From: Actinosynnema sp040640215
GTDB taxonomy: Bacteria; Actinomycetota; Actinomycetes; Mycobacteriales; Pseudonocardiaceae
DNA: 64,000 nucleotides
Direction of reading: 5' to 3'
NCBI RefSeq assembly: GCF_040640215.1
Contig: NZ_JBFABG010000010.1
Span: 124,001 to 188,000, forward strand
Every line of letters starts with the position of its first letter. The stretch's first letter is position 1. The translations under genes were made by a program, and so were the position numbers. The notes beneath the pieces are model-generated. The model saw only the letters and a list, made by a program, of their open reading frames with translations. It made no database searches and was not told where the DNA came from. This document shows, one piece after another, positions 57,782 through 64,000 of the stretch.

Positions 57782-57796
57782 CTTCTCACGGCGTGC
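57782..57796 (-). promoter_or_regulatory. Possible cluster element H upstream of mycothiol-type gene
   Basis: CTTCTCACGGCGTGC on the + strand, 119 bases upstream of the leftward start at 57663. It matches element B at 12 of 15 positions. It lies at the cluster border, so it is the least certain copy. Confidence 0.4.
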
Positions 57797-57825
57797 TCAA
57801 GGCCGAGCACGATCGGCGTGCCCGG

Positions 57826-59130
57826 TCAGACCAGGTGCGCCTGCACCGCTTCGGCGATCCGCAGCAGGCGCGTGTCGCCGAACACGGGCGCTTCCAGGCA
57901 GATCCCGATCGGCAGCCCGGTGCCGGACCGGCCCGCCGGCAGCGACAGCATCGGCACACCGGCGACCGTGCCCGGCGCGACGTTGCGGGTGACGGTCGAG
58001 AACACCGGCACCTCCCGCCCGTCGTGGGTGATCACCTCGTCCTCGCCGAGCAGCGGCGGCAGCACCGGCGCGGTCGGCCCCAGGACGACGTCGACCCGGC
58101 CGAAGAGGTCGGCGTACCCGCGTCGCAACCGCCACCGGGCGACCCGGGCTTCCTCGTAGGCGTCGGCGGTGACGGGGGAGGAGCACATCGACTCGACCAG
58201 CGCGCGCACGTCGGGCGAGGCGATCCGGTCGGCCCACCGCCCGGCGGGGGACCCGACCCGCCGGGCCAGCAGCCGGGGCGCTTCGTAGAACACCAGGTCG
58301 TTGCCGGGGCCCGTGGCCACCACGGCGTCGTCGCCCAGGTCGACCTCGACCAGGTGCGCGCCGGCCGACTCCACCGCCGACAGCACCCGGTCGACGACCC
58401 GGGCCACGTCCGGGTCGAGGTGCCGGAAGCGGCCGCGCGGCAACCCGATGCGCAGACCGGCGAGCGCGACCGGGGCGGCATCCGGTTCCCCGGTGACGAC
58501 GCGGTCCACGGTCCGCACGTCGCGCACCGTGCGGGCGTGGAGGCCGATGGTGTCGCGGGTGGTGGACAGGTTCACCACGCCGTCGCCCGGGTACCGGCCG
58601 GTGGACGGGCGGAACCCGACCACGCCGCAGAACGACGCGGGCACGGTGACCGACCCACCGGTGTCGGTGCCCAGCGCGAACGGCACCACGCCGAGCGCGA
58701 CGCCCGCCGCGCTGCCCCCGCTCGACCCGCCGGCGCTGCGGGCCGGGTCGGCGGGGTTGCGCACCGGGCCGAAAGCCCTGTTGTTGCTGGTGATCCCGAA
58801 CGCGAGTTCGTGCAGGTTGGTCTTGCCGACCACGACCGCGCCGGCGTCGCGCAACGCGCTGACGACGCTCGCGTCGGCCTCGGCCGGGGTGTCGCCGAGC
58901 AGCGGGCTGCCGGCCGTGGTCGGCACGCCCCGGACGTCGATGTTGTCCTTGACCGAGAACGGGACCCCGGCTAGCACGCCGCGTCCCGGCGTCCCGTCGC
59001 GGACGGGCCCGATCCAGTCGCCGTGCGCCGAGGCCCCGGCCCGCGCCACCGCGTCCGCGCGGGGGCGGTCGCGTTCGGCCGGGGCGAGCTCCGACCAGTC
59101 GGCCAGGGTCAGGGCAACCTCGTCGGCCAT
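57826..59130 (-). CDS. Amidase (amidase-signature family)
   Basis: 434 residues. Amidase-signature catalytic triad: Lys in PFSVKDNIDVRG, cis-Ser in GGSSGGSAAGVALGV, and nucleophile Ser in GTDTGGSVTVPASFCGVVGFRP. The Ser-cisSer-Lys arrangement and length fit the GatA/AtzF/indole-acetamide hydrolase superfamily, without the tRNA-amidotransferase context (no gatB or gatC nearby). It probably hydrolyses a small amide. Whether it belongs to the enediyne pathway is doubtful; it lies past the TetR gene. Confidence 0.92.
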   Translation of the reverse strand: MADEVALTLADWSELAPAERDRPRADAVARAGASAHGDWIGPVRDGTPGRGVLAGVPFSVKDNIDVRGVPTTAGSPLLGDTPAEADASVVSALRDAGAVVVGKTNLHELAFGITSNNRAFGPVRNPADPARSAGGSSGGSAAGVALGVVPFALGTDTGGSVTVPASFCGVVGFRPSTGRYPGDGVVNLSTTRDTIGLHARTVRDVRTVDRVVTGEPDAAPVALAGLRIGLPRGRFRHLDPDVARVVDRVLSAVESAGAHLVEVDLGDDAVVATGPGNDLVFYEAPRLLARRVGSPAGRWADRIASPDVRALVESMCSSPVTADAYEEARVARWRLRRGYADLFGRVDVVLGPTAPVLPPLLGEDEVITHDGREVPVFSTVTRNVAPGTVAGVPMLSLPAGRSGTGLPIGICLEAPVFGDTRLLRIAEAVQAHLV

Positions 59131-59302
59131 GTCCGTCCTTCCTGCCGCGCGTAGTGGTCGAACGTAGGTACGGCGGTGCGGGAGGTCATTGTCCGTGCGC
59201 GACGGTTGTTGTGCCCCGGGCGCACGGTTCGGCCGGTGCCCGGTCCGGGGCGACCGGTCCGGGCGACCCCCGGACCGGCCGGTCGACCCGGACCGGGCGG
59301 GC

Positions 59303-59665
59303 TCAGGACGGCAGGTCCTCGAACTCCACGACCTGGCGCACCTCCACCTCGACCGCCTCGAACACGTCCGCGTACTGCCGGGCGCGCGCCACGGCCTCGG
59401 CCCGGTCCGCCGCGTTGATCAGCAAGAACCCGCCGATGACCTCCTTGGCCTCGGTGAACGGCCCGTCGGTGGCGTGGATCGCCGCCCCCCGGTCCTTGCG
59501 GACCCGCGCGCCCCGGGCCGACGGGTGCACGCCCTCGGCCGTGATCAGGACGCCCCGGCCCACCCAGTCCTCGATGAACGCGCCCATCCGCGCGACGAAC
59601 TCCGGACCGGGGTCCACCGCCTCGGCGGTGTTCTCGTCGAGCCGGTGCACCAGCAGGAATCGCAT
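59303..59665 (-). CDS. YciI/DGPF-domain protein
   Basis: 120 residues from ATG at 59665. RFLLVHRLDENTAEAVDPGPEFVARMGAFIEDW starts the YCII fold, and the conserved DGPFTEAKEVIGGFLLINA segment holds the DGPF signature. The fold is a ferredoxin-like dimer of unclear enzymatic role, often found beside ECF sigma factors. Here the nearest neighbour is the divergent AhpD-like gene, with which it may share the operator at 59784-59821. Nothing ties it to the enediyne genes. Confidence 0.85.
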   Translation of the reverse strand: MRFLLVHRLDENTAEAVDPGPEFVARMGAFIEDWVGRGVLITAEGVHPSARGARVRKDRGAAIHATDGPFTEAKEVIGGFLLINAADRAEAVARARQYADVFEAVEVEVRQVVEFEDLPS

Positions 59666-59783
59666 GTCTTGCTCCCCGTGTCGTCCTCGTCCGGGGCCGG
59701 ATTCGCCGGCCCCCACCTCCGCGTCGAACGGCCGCACGCCGATTCGACACCGGACCCCGGACACTTGTCCACTTGCCTGAAGT

Positions 59784-59821
59784 GGTCAACCAGGTTTACC
59801 TTTTCGACAACCAAGTTGACC
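59784..59821. promoter_or_regulatory. GGTCAAC/GTTGACC operator between YciI and AhpD-like genes
   Basis: GGTCAAC at 59784-59790 and GTTGACC at 59815-59821 form a spaced dyad of 7-bp arms around an AT-rich centre with GGTTTACC and TTTTCGACAACC. The surrounding 59760-59830 is much AT-richer than the genes, as expected for a divergent promoter. A redox-responsive or TetR-like repressor site is plausible. Confidence 0.45.
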
Positions 59822-59841
59822 GGTTCGAGTCGAGGAGTGCC

Positions 59842-60417
59842 GTGCCCACGTACCCGGAGACCGTTTTTCCCGACCACACCCCGGAGACCGCGCCCCCGGC
59901 GTCCCGCCGCGCGCTGACGGCCACCGCCGACCGGCTCGGCCACCTGCCCGCCGCGGTCGCCCGGATGGCCGGCTCACCGCACCTGCTCGACGGGTTCTTG
60001 ACGGTCAGCGGCCTGTTCGAGGCCACGACGCTGGACCGCGTCGCCCGCGAGGTCGTCATCCTGACCATCGCCACCCGCAACGGGTGCGGGGTGTGCGTCG
60101 CGATGCACACCGCCGTGCTGGCCGGGGCGGGCGCGGACGGCGCGCTGGTCGAAGCGCTCCGCGCGCAGCGGCCCCTGGCCGACGAACGCCTGGAGGCCGT
60201 GCGCGGGTTCGTCCTGGAGGTCCTCGCGGCCGGCGGCGCGGTCGGTGACGACGCGCTCCGGGCGTTCCTGGCCCACGGGTACACCCCGCGCAACGCGCTG
60301 GAGGTCGTGCTGGGCATCGGCGCGTACACGATGTCCACGCTGGCCAACCGGCTCACCCGCGCGCCGCTGGCCGAACCGCTCGCGCCGTTCGCCTGGCACC
60401 CCGACGGGCGGGCGTGA
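59842..60417 (+). CDS. AhpD-like carboxymuconolactone decarboxylase family protein
   Basis: 191 residues from GTG at 59842 behind GAGGAGTGCC; an upstream TTG at 59773 would place coding over the operator and is rejected. The AhpD core motif is RNGCGVCVAMHTAVLAGAG, with a CxxC pair and following His, then LAGGAVGDDALRAF and a C-terminal LGIGAYTMSTLANRL. AhpD-type proteins reduce peroxide-linked adaptor proteins or act as disulfide catalysts. Transcribed divergently from the YciI gene under an apparent dyad operator, suggesting oxidative-stress control. Confidence 0.85.
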   Translation: MPTYPETVFPDHTPETAPPASRRALTATADRLGHLPAAVARMAGSPHLLDGFLTVSGLFEATTLDRVAREVVILTIATRNGCGVCVAMHTAVLAGAGADGALVEALRAQRPLADERLEAVRGFVLEVLAAGGAVGDDALRAFLAHGYTPRNALEVVLGIGAYTMSTLANRLTRAPLAEPLAPFAWHPDGRA

Positions 60418-60472
60418 GCCCGGTCGGCGGCCGGTGCGGTCCCGGGTCGTGCTCTCCCGGTGGGGGACCGGC

Positions 60473-61609
60473 TCACGCCGCCGAGGGAGGGGCCAACTGG
60501 CTCAGGAACTCGTAGTTGGTGCGGGTCTTGCGCAACCCGTCCAGCAGCACGTCGACGTCACGGCCGTCGAGCGCCCGCCGCAGCGTCTGCGTGACGGCCA
60601 GTTCCCGGGGCGAGAGCAGGAGGTCGTCCCGCCGGGTGCCGGACTGCTCCAGGTCGACCGCCGGGAACACCCGCCTGGCGGCGGTCCGGCGGTCCAGCTT
60701 CAGTTCGGCGTTGCCGGTGGCCTTGTACTCCTCGAAGATCAGCGTGTCGCCAGTGGAGCCGGTCTCGACCAGCGCGGTGGCGAAGATGGTCAGCGACCCG
60801 CCGTCCTCGATGTTGCGCGCCGCGCCGAGGAAGCGCTTGGGCGGCAGCAGCGCGCCGGAGTCGATGCCGCCGGACAGCGTCCGGCCCGACGCGGGCGCGG
60901 CCAGGTTGTAGGCCCGGCCCAGGCGGGTCAGCGAGTCGAGCAGCACGACGACGTCGCGGCCCTCCTCGACCAGCCGCTTCGCCCGCTCCACGGCCAGTTC
61001 GGCCAGCGCGATGTGCTCGGCGGGGGAGCAGTCGAACGTGGAGGCGACCACCTCGCCCGGCACCGTGCGGCGCAGGTCGGTGACCTCCTCGGGGCGCTCG
61101 CCGACGAGCACGACGATCAGGTGGCACTCGGGGTTGTTGCGGCTGATGCCCCGCGCGATCGAGCAGAGCACGGACGTCTTGCCGGCCTTGGGCGGCGCGA
61201 CGATCAGCGCCCGCTGCCCCTTGCCGACCGGCATGACCAGGTCCACGACCCGCGTGGTCAGCTCGTCGGGCCGGGTCTCCAGCCGCAGCCGCTCGGTCGG
61301 GTGCACGGGGACCAGGTCGGCGAACTCGGGGCGGTGCCGGGCGGTAGCCGCCTCCCGGCCGTTGACCTGCTCGACCTGGACCAGTTGCGCTCGCTGGTGG
61401 CGACCGCTCCCGGGCCCGGCGAAGCCGGACACGAGGTCACCGCGCCGCAGGCCGTGGCGGGTGGCGGTGGACTGGGGGACGAAGACGTCGTGCGGGCCGG
61501 GCAGGTAGCCCGACGCGCGGATGAAGGCGGTCGCCCCGACGACGTCGAGCACCCCGGTCACCGGGGTTCGCGTCGTGGTGGCGTGTTCTCGCATGAGGGT
61601 CGCGGTCAT
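60473..61609 (-). CDS. rho: Compact transcription termination factor Rho paralog
   Basis: 378 residues from ATG at 61609. RNA-binding cold-shock-like domain (GVLDVVGATAFIRASGYLPGPHDVFVP), Walker A APPKAGKTSVLC, Walker B DVVVLLDSLTRLGRAYN, Q-loop/R-loop region SGGIDSGALLPPKRFLGAARN and C-terminal DGRDVDVLLDGLRKTRTNYEFL. Actinobacterial housekeeping Rho proteins are usually over 600 residues with a long Arg-rich N-terminal insertion; here the N-terminal helical domain and insertion are missing, so it is probably a second Rho. The start codon and Shine-Dalgarno region can pair with a leader segment (61744-61760). A role in cluster or toxin expression is speculative. Confidence 0.9.
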   Translation of the reverse strand: MTATLMREHATTTRTPVTGVLDVVGATAFIRASGYLPGPHDVFVPQSTATRHGLRRGDLVSGFAGPGSGRHQRAQLVQVEQVNGREAATARHRPEFADLVPVHPTERLRLETRPDELTTRVVDLVMPVGKGQRALIVAPPKAGKTSVLCSIARGISRNNPECHLIVVLVGERPEEVTDLRRTVPGEVVASTFDCSPAEHIALAELAVERAKRLVEEGRDVVVLLDSLTRLGRAYNLAAPASGRTLSGGIDSGALLPPKRFLGAARNIEDGGSLTIFATALVETGSTGDTLIFEEYKATGNAELKLDRRTAARRVFPAVDLEQSGTRRDDLLLSPRELAVTQTLRRALDGRDVDVLLDGLRKTRTNYEFLSQLAPPSAA

Positions 61610-61760
61610 GGTGGGGTGTCCTTTCCGGACCGGAGCGCCCCGCGATCACGCGGGACGTGCGGGGAGGGGCGGGACACCGATGACCGGCTCCGGACCCTGG
61701 AGGAAGAATGTCCCAGTGGGAGGCATCGCCAACATCCACTTTCAGGACACCCCCCACCAT
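61607..61760 (-). promoter_or_regulatory. Leader inverted repeat able to mask the rho start codon
   Basis: On the rho sense strand, GGACACCCCACCAT(G) around the start codon (61607-61622) is complementary to a segment 122 bases upstream, 61744-61760, with a two-base bulge. The hairpin would cover the AUG and most of the ribosome-binding stretch. The 298 bases from 61610 to 61907 contain no gene on either strand. Confidence 0.5.
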
Positions 61761-61907
61761 AGCGCGCCCCGGCGAGCGGTGCAACGTGATCCCGGTCCCG
61801 CGTCGCCGACCACATCCGCGGCCTGCCCGCCGACATCCGCACCCGACCGCCCCACCGGCCGCAGCTCGACAACCACAGGGGGACAGTCCCCACCGGACAC
61901 ACCCGGT

Positions 61908-64000
61908 CTACAGGCGTTGGCCCGGCGGGACGTTGGTGCGGTTCCCGCCGATCACGTCGTAGGTCCCGTTGGACGGCCCGATGTGCGTCTCGCCGATCGT
62001 GGTGAGGTTGGCGTCCTCGGTCAGCACCTCGGTGTTCCGGTTCGGGTAGTACTCCGAGTACGAGCTGGCCCCCTGGGGGTCGTGGTACCACTGCGTGCCC
62101 GAGTAGTCGCCGTGCACCACGGACTCGGTCACCTGGCCGTTGGGCCGGGTGGTGACCATGCTGGTGGAACCGTCCACCGGGTTGTGGGTCATCGTCCACT
62201 GGTTGCCCTGCGCGTCGACGCCCTGCACCGGGTTGTGCCCCAGGCTGGTCTGCGGCGTGCCGCCCGGCGTGAAGGTGTGGATGCCGTCCGGCGAGCCGAC
62301 GTAGACGTTGGAGCCGTGCGCGTCCGCGAAACCCTGGAACTGCGGCCGGCATGACGAGCACATCGGCCGCGTCACGACGATCGGGTTGCCCGGCTGGCCG
62401 TTCCACGCCTGCAACTCGGCGTGCGAGGCGTTGTACTGCCCGTTCACCCCGCCGTCGAAGTTGTGCGGCGAGAACGGCGTGGCCGAGTTGTTCATGATCG
62501 TCTGCGGCGGCACGGAGTCGAACCGGCCCGGGGGCGAGGTCCAGCCGCTCTGGTACTGGTTGTAGCCGGTGAACGCGTTGGTCTTGTCGCCGGGGTAGTG
62601 GCCCTGGTTGTTGAGCGTCTGGCACGGCGTGGGCATCAGCCCGAGCGGGTCGGTGGACGACATCGGGTTTCCGGCGTACGCGCGCGTGTTGGCCGACGGG
62701 GCCAGCCCCAGCGGGTCGTGCGTGGCGTACCGGCCCACCAGCGGGTCGTAGTACCGGTGCACGTTGTAGTACAGGCCGGTCTCGTCGTCGTGGTACTGGC
62801 CGGGGAACCGCAGCGGCGTCCCGCCCGGGTTCGGCGCACCGCCCCACAGCGTGGTGTCCTGGTGCCAGTCCAGCGCGCCGTCCGGGTCGACCAGCTCGGT
62901 CGGCGTGCCGACCAGGTCCGTGACGATCGCCTGGAACCGCTGGTCGACCCACTGCCCGCCGGCCGCCGTGCGCCGGGTCTGGCCCACCGCGCGGTGCCCG
63001 CCGGGCTCCCAGTCCCACACCAGGGCCGCCACGCCGTCGCGGACCTGCTCGGCCACCACCGCGCCGTCCCAGGTGAAGTCGACCCGCTCCAGCACCGACC
63101 CGTCCGGGGCCACCCGGTGCTTCCACACCCGGCGGCCCAGCGCGTCGTAGCCGTAGCGCCACCGGCCGCCGGGCGTGTCAGTCCACACCAGCCGGTCCTC
63201 GGCGTCCCAGCCGAACCGCCAGGTGTCGACCCGGCCGCCGGGGCGGGCCACCTCGCGCCGCACCACCCGGCCCTCGGCGTCGTAGCCGTAGCCGACGTTG
63301 CCCGCCCGCAGGACGAGCGTGCCCCGGTACTCGCGCGGGCCGTGGCCGTCCGGACCCCGGTGGGACCGGGCGTGCACCACGTTGCCCGCCGGGTCGTAGC
63401 CGTAGGTCTCGGTGCCGTGCGCGCCGCGCACGGCGGTGACCCGCCCGACCGCGTCGAGGTCGACCGCGCACCCGCCGGTGAGCTGGTCGTCCACCGCGAC
63501 CAGGCGGCCGTCCGGGCGGTAGTGGTACGAACGCCGTTGCAGCACGGCGGGTGCCGTGCCCGCCAGGACGGTCTGCGAGCTGAGCCGGTCCGCCTCGTCC
63601 CACCGCTGCGCGAGCAGCACCTCGCCGACCCGCCGCTCCACCTCGCGGCCGGCGGCGTCGTAGCCGAAGCGGATCGTGCGGCCGGCGGTGTGCAGGGCCG
63701 TCGGCCGCCCCGCCGCGTCGTGCTCCCACCCGCTCAGCGCGCCGGACGGCGTGCACCTGCCGACCCGGCGGCCCAGGGCGTCGTAGCGGGACGACAGGAC
63801 GCGACCGCCCACCGTCTCGGCCAGCACCCGCCCGGCCGCGTCGTAGCCGATCACCAGGTCCGCGTCGGCGGTGGTGGCGCGCAGGAGCCGGCCCACGCCG
63901 TCGTAGGCCAGCCGGGCGGAACCGTCGGCGTGGTTGCGGGCCACCACGCGGCCACGGGCGTCGCGCGCGTAGTGGACGGTCTGCCCGGCGGCGTTGGTGC
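61908..64000 (-). CDS. RHS/YD-repeat protein with C-terminal deaminase-like toxin (N-terminus beyond window)
   Basis: Partial at the right edge; about 697 residues visible, ending in TAG at 61908. Many YD repeats are seen (RYDALGRRVGR, FGYDAAGREVERR, YGYDPAGNVVHARS, YRYGYDALGRRVW-like). The RHS core closes with GLYYNVHRYYDPLVGRYATHDPLGL and a second STDPLGL, after which the variable C-terminus starts. That tip contains SHAELQAW and RPMCSSCRPQF: a His-Ala-Glu plus CxxC zinc-site pattern of the cytidine-deaminase superfamily used by polymorphic toxins. Secretion and delivery into rival cells is the known role of such proteins. No immunity gene is visible in the 298 bases downstream before rho. 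Confidence 0.9.
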   Translation of the reverse strand, partial: TNAAGQTVHYARDARGRVVARNHADGSARLAYDGVGRLLRATTADADLVIGYDAAGRVLAETVGGRVLSSRYDALGRRVGRCTPSGALSGWEHDAAGRPTALHTAGRTIRFGYDAAGREVERRVGEVLLAQRWDEADRLSSQTVLAGTAPAVLQRRSYHYRPDGRLVAVDDQLTGGCAVDLDAVGRVTAVRGAHGTETYGYDPAGNVVHARSHRGPDGHGPREYRGTLVLRAGNVGYGYDAEGRVVRREVARPGGRVDTWRFGWDAEDRLVWTDTPGGRWRYGYDALGRRVWKHRVAPDGSVLERVDFTWDGAVVAEQVRDGVAALVWDWEPGGHRAVGQTRRTAAGGQWVDQRFQAIVTDLVGTPTELVDPDGALDWHQDTTLWGGAPNPGGTPLRFPGQYHDDETGLYYNVHRYYDPLVGRYATHDPLGLAPSANTRAYAGNPMSSTDPLGLMPTPCQTLNNQGHYPGDKTNAFTGYNQYQSGWTSPPGRFDSVPPQTIMNNSATPFSPHNFDGGVNGQYNASHAELQAWNGQPGNPIVVTRPMCSSCRPQFQGFADAHGSNVYVGSPDGIHTFTPGGTPQTSLGHNPVQGVDAQGNQWTMTHNPVDGSTSMVTTRPNGQVTESVVHGDYSGTQWYHDPQGASSYSEYYPNRNTEVLTEDANLTTIGETHIGPSNGTYDVIGGNRTNVPPGQRL

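Noticed and set aside
57826..59130. Amidase as GatA of a tRNA amidotransferase
   Set aside because: No gatB or gatC nearby, and the divergent operon context is unrelated to translation.
1..64000. Insertion sequences, integrases, tRNA genes or attachment sites
   Set aside because: No transposase or integrase motif and no tRNA-like cloverleaf was recognised; the palindrome at 19511-19650 is the only mobile-element-like structure, and it has no coding capacity.

Overview
The window is very GC-rich actinobacterial DNA. Gene density, GTG starts, ATGA/GTGA translational coupling, a type I-E CRISPR array and the gene families suggest a filamentous actinomycete, plausibly Pseudonocardiales; the genus cannot be fixed from sequence reading alone. 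Its centre, about 8 to 56 kb, is an enediyne biosynthetic gene cluster. The diagnostic set is present: a 1,906-residue PksE (KS-AT-ACP-KR-DH-PPTase), the hot-dog thioesterase, UnbV, UnbU, two tandem DUF1702 (UnbL-like) proteins, an SgcJ/EcaC-type protein, a flavin reductase and core-tailoring oxidases.

Layout. 1-4,026: ABC exporter (permease cut by the left edge), OmpR/HK two-component pair and a lipoprotein. 4,127-5,498: orphan I-E CRISPR array of 23 repeats without cas genes. 5,518-8,085: DUF2306 membrane protein and a NarL-type two-component system. 8,147-11,955: leftward operon of epoxide hydrolase, P450 and FAD oxidoreductase. 12,186-15,365: SnoaL-tailed sigma factor, MFS exporter and small monooxygenase. 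15,416-18,547: stand-alone condensation enzyme and A-PCP didomain. 18,721-28,540: two DUF899 proteins, alpha/beta hydrolase, HpaB-type hydroxylase, O-methyltransferase and a 6-MSAS-like iterative PKS whose KR looks dead. 28,852-32,671: two P450s and an acyl-CoA-dehydrogenase-fold monooxygenase. 32,795-36,951: 2-oxoacid dehydrogenase E2/E1beta/E1alpha, an 82-residue stand-alone HemA dimerisation-domain protein and the SgcJ-like protein. 37,069-39,295: GMC oxidoreductase with DUF5987 partner. 39,894: AraC-type regulator. 40,748-55,126: core cassette, leftward (membrane protein, DUF1702 x2, UnbV, UnbU, P450) and rightward (PksE, thioesterase, flavin reductase, then an SDR). 56,121-64,000: TetR, mycothiol-type DinB-like protein, amidase, YciI, AhpD-like protein, a compact second-type Rho and an RHS protein with a deaminase-like C-terminal toxin.

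Working model (inference). PksE and thioesterase make the polyene, the Unb proteins and oxidases shape the enediyne core, and the epoxide hydrolase opens an epoxide to give attachment hydroxyls. The A-PCP/condensation pair with the HpaB hydroxylase handles an amino-acid-type (perhaps beta-amino) acyl unit, and the iterative PKS with P450 and O-methyltransferase makes an aromatic acid. This resembles nine-membered enediynes (C-1027, neocarzinostatin, kedarcidin, maduropeptin), but no deoxysugar genes, no aminomutase and no apoprotein gene are visible here.

The most notable unexplained signal is a 15-17 bp element, consensus C(A/T)TCTCCCnGnGTGC, found once in the upstream region of each of seven leftward transcription units of the cluster and perhaps an eighth, always in the same orientation relative to them. 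It looks like a cluster-wide operator or activator site.
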